Positions 11,401-20,400 of a stretch of DNA of 26,183 nt are shown here, one piece after another. Where the stretch lies: positions 1 to 26,183 of the forward strand of contig CAIIXF020000121.1 in the NCBI GenBank assembly GCA_903813345.2. The letters run 5' to 3'. Under the pieces are notes generated by a model. The model ran no database searches and had not been told where the DNA came from. It saw only the letters and a list, made by a program, of their open reading frames with translations. Source of the DNA: Owenia fusiformis. Lineage: Eukaryota; Annelida; Polychaeta; Sabellida; Oweniidae. The position numbers and the translations under genes were made by a program. Each line of letters starts with the position of its first letter. Position 1 is the stretch's first letter.

Positions 11401-14400
11401 CTGTTATTCCAGTACTGCAATGGTGGGGACTTGGCAGATTATCTGCAAGGTAAGCCTGATACAAAAATTTACCGAACATTCCACACATTGATTTTCAGTA
11501 TAAATACCATTGATTTATCATCATTTGGCTCAATTTAGTGCAACTGTTTTCAACCATTTCTTAAATGATGACTCTTAGTAAGATTTTCATAATGATATTG
11601 ATCAATCCCCATTCATTGGTCATTCATCATTCTAATTCTTGGGAGTCTCTCTATGTCTGAAATGCTTGAGACCAGGGAGAGGGACTTCTAGTAACCATAG
11701 AGATTGTGTAGGCTGGGGATTCCACAATGATCAATCCTACATTTAATTAGAGTGAAATCTCAATTTATTGCAATACTTGAAAAGTGTGATTTAGAATTGA
11801 TGCAATAATCAATGCCACCCAACCAACATACTGTTTTGTGAATCATGACTATATGTGACATTTGTAATTCTTACAATTATTAATTGTCTCTTATTGTATC
11901 TTATTACATGTGTCTAATCTTATACAATCATTGCATGTTTATAATGAAGTATTTTGTATGTTTCAGTTAAAGGGACGCTTAGTGAGGATACAATCTCTCT
12001 ATTTCTCAAACAAATTGGTGAGTTGCTTCTACCCTGTTGAAGTTGTTCCTGGTGCCTATGAATTACAACATAACAGTTATGTTGTAATTCATGGGCACTA
12101 GGAATCATTTTGATGTTATCTTGTAATTCATGGGCACCAGGAATCATTTTGATGTCACCCAAGAATTGATCACATTTTGTTTAAGCCACTGTTTCAGCAT
12201 TGAGTCTGTAACAAATTGTTACAATTATTGCAACCAGGTGGTTACAGTTTAGCATGTTGTTCTCTTCTTGGAGACAAACATTTAATATCATTAATATCTG
12301 AAATAATAGATCAATCGAGTCCATTTTGACATATCTTAAATTATGTCAAACTACTTTAGTTTAAATTGATCACAAGACAGATGTTTTTAAATCAATCAAA
12401 ACTGTAGAACCCGTATAATTGAAACATCCTTGGTTTCACTAAATGAATATGTTTTAAAGCAATATGAGAATTCTTCAGTATCTTAGGCTATCCTTGCCCA
12501 AATGTAACTTATATAAAAATGTGAAGCTTTTCTGTTTAGCTGGTGCTATGAAGGCGCTGACCTCGAAAGGAATCGTCCATCGGGACTTGAAGCCACAAAA
12601 TATTTTGCTGACTCACAGTGGCAAACACAACCCACCACCCAACAAGATGAAGTTGAAAATAGGTAAATAATAAGTGCCTACTAAGGGACTATTTAAAAAA
12701 AGAAAAATGCCGACCATTTTTGAGATGAAAATATGATGGTAATAAAAATAAAAATGAACATGTCTACTTGCTGTCTTCACATTTATCAATTTCTAAAACT
12801 TATTTGAAGTATTTATACTTTCTTGCATTTCTATATAATTTTTATTAGCTTGTGAACATTTTGCATTTTCCCATTAATTTGTACTCAACTACCTTTCAAT
12901 TGTTCAAGTTCAAATTTCATAGCATTGTTAATGAAAACAATCTTTGATTTTATCATATACACAATTTTTTTGTTTGTCATTTCATAATTTTTTTCAATAT
13001 GTCAGTACATAAATCATATTTTTTTCTTTGTATTTCAGCTGACTTTGGGTTTGCAAGATTTCTTCAAGATGGGGTAATGGCTGCAACTCTGTGTGGATCT
13101 CCCATGTATATGGTACGCGTCTTATCCCATGTCTATCTTAATAATGTGCAAATTTCACTCTGAAATATCCACAACTGGAACTCCACAATAATTGGACATT
13201 TTCCCTTACTTATTGTGTAATTCTCTCTCTCTCTAATTCTTGGAGATGACCTCCTTTGTGAACAGTAAATAGTTTTTAGAAGTGTTCCATTCAACTGGTT
13301 CAGTTGATTAATTCAGATCCAGTTGGGCTATAAATGCATTTTCCTATAAAAAGGTTGCTATATTAGTAGAAGTCCTGGATAATGTTAAAATTTGTGTAAT
13401 ATTTCGATGTTATTTTTGATTTTAATCCAATGACAAATGATGTTATTGTAATCTGATGTGATGCAATGTTTTTTGTAATCATATTTAAGTTATTAGGATC
13501 AATATCAGGTCATAAAACTGATAAAAATGATATTATTTAATGCTTATTTTTATTACAGGCGCCAGAGGTAATTATGTCCATTGCATATGATGCCAAGGCT
13601 GATCTGTGGAGTATAGGAACTATATTGTATTTTACCTTCGTTATAGGCACCAGAGGTAATTATGTCCATTGCATATGATGCCAAGGCTGATCTGTGGAGT
13701 ATAGGAACTATAGTGTTCCAGTGTTTGACAGGCAAAGCACCCTTCCAAGCACAAACCCCCCAACAGTTGAAACATTTCTATGAGAAAAACTCAAACCTAT
13801 CGCCAAAGTAAGTTCACCTTTGATATAAATGTTTTAAGCTCTTATATTCCTGATTTCACTGTCTGCTTCACGAAGCTCATGTAAGACTGTATTGAGAACT
13901 ATTTTACATAATCTTCAATTACCCGGGTGTTTATTACTATGTGTTCAGATTGATGATTTTTTTTATCCAGTTTCATACTTTTAATTTCTTCCTTTATTGT
14001 ATGACTTGTGAAGGTACCGAGATAAACCTGGTCGCAAAATTTATTTCATCATGCGATGTAACTTAAACAAAGCCAGTTTATCAATAATATGTCATGACCC
14101 TTGGTAGTCTTAACGGACACTACTTAGTATAATCTACTGTACTAAAGCTAGTAATATTTAGACTATGACCATCTATATTCTTTGTCATGTGTCTAGTAGC
14201 CACATATATATACTAGTATGTATTTATTCACATATACTAGTGGCATTACTACGGATGTTGGGAGGTCCTCCATCTATCTAAGTAATATATGGAGGACTTC
14301 CCACCATCCGTGGGCATTACACATTTATATTTCATTTTTATACTTAAGTAGTTTGTAGTTAGTTGTATGCTTTGTATATGACCCCTGATGGGGATTGAAA

Positions 14401-17400
14401 TACAATAAAGCTAATAAATTTGAAATTTGAAATTTTGCTTAACTTGTTGTATGTGGACCAGAGTTGACCACTTGAATGCTTAAGACTAATCTTAATACAT
14501 ATATACTTTATATATTTCAGCATCCCAAGCAGTACATCCCCAGAGCTTAAAGACCTCCTGTTGAAACTTCTTAAGAGGAATGCTAGAGATCGCCTTGATT
14601 TTGGTAAGACCTTGTCAGATAATGTTCATCCTCTTCTGTGTAGAATATATGCTGTACGAGGGTTGTCCCAGAAGTAATGCTATAGAGCATATAGTGCATT
14701 ACTTCTGGGACAGCCCTCGTAATGTTGTAAAAAGTGACCTTTAAATCCATTTGAGATCTTTGGAATTGCTAAAATACAACTGTATGGACATAATATGTTT
14801 CATACATTAGGAAAGGCCAATAATAAATAACCCACCATTAAATAAATATTAAGGCATTGTGGGAAGTACACATATAACAGGTGAGGATTTATTTAAATTT
14901 ATTGCCATCATAGACCATATTCACTGTTTCTTTCAGTAGGTATGTCATTGTATTATATGTATGTCATTGTATTATATATTTACTATTAGTGTTTTCATGA
15001 TTTCCAGATGAGTTCTTCAAGCATCCATTCTTAAACAAGTCACCAGTCAGCAGTAAAACATGTAAGCATTCCTACTATTCAACTGGTATATTGTAAATTG
15101 CTTAAATGTGGCACTCTTTAATTTGTTGATTCTCAAAATCTGTACAAGATCACAAAAATCTGTAACCACATGTAGCAATGTAATACATTGAAGACTATCA
15201 ATTTCGATGGATATATATGATAAACCATAAATCTACCAAACAGTATTCTCACAATGGAAAACGTTAAGTTAAATTGACATTTGAAAGGTTTATAAAATTC
15301 AGCCGATTTACAGTACTTTACATACAGGCTACAGCACTAAGATTGTGAAAGTAATCCAATAATTGCAATGAAAATGCATTATAAACATTACAATGTTATG
15401 ATGACATTTAAAGGTTACTTTATAGAGCACTTTTATCCTACAAGGTGAACCATCTATTTTTATTCCAACAATAACCATAAATTAAAATGAATCTTCTGGA
15501 TATGAATGCGTACATGCACTCTGACATTTGTCGACTTCAAATATTTTGATGGATTTAAGTAAGTGAGGCGCATTCATGAGGAATGAATTAACGACTCACA
15601 TTGAGATAATTCTGTATAAAAAGCCTGGGTAGAAATGTTAAGATTACCAGGTTTCATGAGGAAAGGACTAGAATGACCTTGCTTTGATGACATTGTATCA
15701 GTGAAGTGTATTAAAAGTGAAATAAGATATGAGAACACCTCTGATGGAATCCCCTATTAGGCCTTCCTTTTGAGATCTCAAAGGGGACACTGGTAAAGAC
15801 ACAACCTTGAAAATGACCATTTAGAGTGGTACTTGTGTGTATAAAGCTAAACAAATAAAAAATAGAAAGAAATTGTGTTGTGAAATCACTTTGACTGAGT
15901 AGACCAAAGGGGAATCTATGAAAGACAGTATTGGCCCTGAGACTAAGCGATTTGGACTTGTGTATATAAAACTTCTCTCCATTTCAGCGTCTCCAGTGCC
16001 TGTTCCATTGCGCTCTCGTAATGCAAGCAATTCTTCAGATTCTCCCAGTGTTAAAACTCTTACAGGGTCTCCTCTCTCAGAGAATCTTCAGCCATCTCAC
16101 TCTGTAAGTATTTCTAATTGGTCAGGTATTCTGTTATGTTAAATATGATTGGTCAGTTATTCTGTTATCTTAAACATGATTGGTCAATTATTCTGTCATC
16201 ATAAACAACTTAGATTTCCTAAAAGGAGCAGTCTTCGTCTCATGTAAGCCCCGTGCTGCATATAAAATGAGAAGAAATCTCGGATATGAGCTAATATTTA
16301 TAATCCAGCTCCATTATAAACTTTCAGAGTCCAAGCCTACGTAAAGCAGTGTTAGGGTTAAGGGAAGGGAGCCAATCCCCAAAGGAGACATCAGGGTTCC
16401 TGCATGTAAAACGCAATAACAGCATTCCATCTTCTCCCAAAGATACAGAAGAGGTTTGTATAGTTTATTAAACATTACCTCAGATATTTTTAAGGCACTT
16501 TCAAATTAAATTTCTATTGAGCAGGTGAATGGTCTTCCATATCTCTTTCTATCTGTCTTTCAAAATTGAATTAAATGAACTATTTATGTTCTGGTATTAT
16601 ATAACAAATACATCAATATCTTGAATTTATTTTTGTTATTTATTTCTTGTATTCATTTGATCATACCATACTGGGCATGTATAAGTGATTATTTGTGTTA
16701 TACTTTTAGGACTATGTGCTAGTCCCTGAAAACTTACCCACTAATATATCCCCTGAAGGTAGAAGAAAGAGTCCCATATCATTTGCTGCAATATTCAGGT
16801 AAGGGGCTTCCAGTTGTAACCCAGGGGTTCCCATATGTGACTTTATTGATCTTCAATTTTTCAAAAAGCAACAATAATCAAATGAATTAATTGTATATAT
16901 TATAAGTAAAATATGAATATATTCTCTCATATGAGGCAATATATATACAAAATTGAATAATAGTGAGCTATTTTCTTCATGTGGCATTTCGTTTTTTTCA
17001 GTGACAATCATTCTGGGTACATCCCACCCCAGAAAACAGTGCGCGTAAACTCTGGCGATGTCTCTAGTCCTACGCGTCCCAGCTCCCTGCCTGTGCAGAG
17101 CCCCAAAGGATCTCCGGGTAGCCAGCCAATTCCTGTTCCTTCACATAGAGTGCAAGTTTCTAGATCCCCAAAAGCTTCTAGATCCCCAGTTTTTGGGAAG
17201 AGCCCGTCAACACCTGCTATGAAAGTTGTAAGTAGATATAAGTCTTATTTTCATTAAATTCATGTCTGAAAGTCAGCTTGAATATGAAATCATTTAACAC
17301 CTGAAATCTTAAAAAGATGGCAGCTTACTTGAACAACATCATTTTCGTGTGTTTTGCTCAACATGGAAAGTATATCATATTAAGAGAGAGATTATCTGGC

Positions 17401-20400
17401 AAGGAGTATCCTTTTAAAAAAACTGTGTATCCTACCATTTTTTTTATTTTCCATTGAAACACCCAAGTACATGAAAGTTACTACATTAAATTAGAATTTA
17501 CAATCTTTAACTAACTACCATGTAATTTACTACATATTCTCAAATATACACTCGCTGTGATTGCAACCTTCATGAGGTTTGATAAAATTTTGTTAAACTT
17601 TTCAATTTCCTGTTTTAGGGCAACATGTCACCCAAATCACCGAACCAGTGTCTGCCACGTCAGTCTTCTGAGTCTCGTCTGTCAACAGGAAGTACTGCAT
17701 CGGGGGTGGGTTCCATGACGCCCCCATCTGTCAGCTTTACTGTTGGCACGCCCCCTAGTGGTAGCTGGAAGCGACAGAGCACTCCACCATCTATGAGACG
17801 TCAGAGTAGCACAACGCCACCTAGTGAGTCACCACTTAGAAGTAATGGGTCACCACATAGAAGTAATGGGTCACCACATAGAACAAGACATGGTGAGGGC
17901 TTTTTTCAACATTCATCAAAAATGGAATCTAAATGTTAATTTATATTTACAGATTTTTGCATATTTTCAATACATTGTGCTGTTATTTGCTACAAAAACT
18001 TTTCATCTAATCCTCAAAATATACAAAATGTAAATGAGTTGATTTTTTGTAAAATAGTTGTTTTTTCTAGTGTTTTTTGCAATTTAATAATCAAAATCAT
18101 TTCTGTGAAAGTATAATCTGTCCAGATTAGAGATTTTGTAACCTCAATCATCTTGATCTATTTTAGAAATGTCAAGCCCAAAGCCCCTTATGGTGACGTG
18201 CTCCAATGCTGGGAACCCTTTGCCCACAATAGCTGGGTCACCTAATAAACTCGTTCATAGACTTAGCTTCCCGGATGTATCAGGTGTTAGCCCCACTCAG
18301 CCACTTCAAGTCCCCTTTGGGGGTGCGAGAAATGTCACATGTCCCGATGTTGGAGGAATGGCCAACTTTGGTATGTTCTATTAATTGTTTGATTCACATG
18401 GGTCATACTGTTTAATGGTACTCATTAATATCCAAAAATGGTAGTCATCTTTCTACATGTAAATGACAGTACATTTATAATCATCAGCCATACGTATTTG
18501 TTTGTTTTCATTGGCAAATGGATTTATTTTCGTTGTGATTAAGAAAGTGTAAAAATTAAATCTGTGGAAAACTATAGCATCAACAGAAAAAGATGGCCAT
18601 CATTTGACCCATGTTGGGTAGATAAGTATTAATATAAAATGCTATATGTACTGGTGTTGGCGTTATTTAGGTATAGGTTATTAAACCAGGTAGTTTATTT
18701 GGACTACAATTTCATTCCAACTAGTTTTGCACAGTGCCCAATTGATAATGCTGGGGAGATATTTGTTGACCCAATTGATATTGAGAGGATACAAAGCATT
18801 CACATGGTTTGTGGATTGACTAATAGGTAGTCATGCCTCCTACTGGGGCCCCTATATGTAAGACTATATTTTGTATATTAGGTGAAGGTGTTAGGGGTAA
18901 CGGTAACCATGGTAATGGTAACCATGGTAATGGTCACCATGGTAATGGGAACAGGAATGTTATGTTACGTGCCAACACAGAACCAGTGTCACTCACCCAA
19001 CATCCTGCGTTGCGAGCACAGGCCGGTGGTATGTAGATATAGCTTGCTTATCTGTTATGGGGCATTTCTATTAAAGACTTCATTAACTTTCCACAGTGTG
19101 TTTGAAATAGAATAGGAAGCTACCAAATAGCCTTAAATTCTTTTGGATTAGAATATAAATATTTCCTATGAAATGGCTTAAGAGAGTGAGCCATCTATTT
19201 TATATTACATGTAAATGGCTGAGTCGAATATCATCCCTCAATTTTCCAATCTTACTTGATCCATTTGAAATATCATGTTTATAGAAATCATATAATATTT
19301 TATGCTGATATTATTTACTCTTTTAAGATGTAAGGTTATTGCATATTTTAGGAATGTGTGTGACCTTTATATATATTTATTATATCTAATTTACAGCACT
19401 CCCTGCCCAACTGACATACAGCCCCCCTGCAACATTCATGGTGCCCTATAGCACCCCTCCAACTGATACAAGGGAACGAAGGCCCTCTGTTGCGGGTCGT
19501 GTTAGAACTGAATCTATGGGTAAGGAAAAGCAGAAGTTATTAATACATTATGGTACATTCAAATATGACAATTGGACAGAATGCCAGTGCAAATGCACTC
19601 ATTGGACAGAATGTCAGTGCAAATGCACTCATTGGACAGAATGTCAGTGCAAATGCACTCATTGGACAGAATGTCAGTGCAAATGCACTCATTGGACAGA
19701 ATGTCAGTGCAAATGCACTTACCTTTGGTTCATCCTTTGAACGACATTCTGTCCAACTTGTACTGAATTTCACCATATTGAATGACCTATCATTATTTAT
19801 TCCTTAGTTATATATTTTCTGAAGAATGAAGGTTGTCCGAGTTAAACAAACTACAGTACTGCAAAATTGATCATGTTATAGAATAAAGTAATTGAAGAAT
19901 GAATGCAATACAAATAAGATGCCCTTATTAGTATTAATGTGATGATTTATTTTTGATTGACAGGTAGTCATCATAGTAATGAAACCCCGCCTACCTCATT
20001 AACATATGCCCAGTCACCTCCTAATATGGAAGGCCCTGTGGCATTCTCAGCCCCTGAACTCGCAGAAGAAATTCTCATGGACGTAAGTCAAGTTTTCTTA
20101 TTCAGAAAAAAGAAACATTCACCCAATGGCGTACTTTGTCAGCTTAGCTTGGTCATTCAATAAAGCTTCAAATGATATGTCAAATTAAACACTGTCAACA
20201 ACAGTTCAAATAGTTCACAAATGAGAATTATATTATATGCTGTCAAACAATGTATATTCTGAGGGCAGGCCCTTAGCCAGGATTTGCCAAGGGGGGTTCA
20301 CTTTTTGTGAAAAACTGCATGACTTTGAAAGAATTTTTGGCCAGGGGGGGTTTGCTCGAACCCCCCTGGCTATGGGCCTGGAGGGTGTGTCAAAAGGTTT

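Noticed and set aside
13553-13735. Minus-strand ORF across the exon 9 duplication
   Set aside because: It is the antisense shadow of the duplicated exon; the repeated peptide only mirrors the DNA duplication.
19438-19807. Cys-rich or Asn-rich repeat ORFs on both strands in intron 19
   Set aside because: A 30-bp repeat without stops keeps several frames open together, so coding is not implied.
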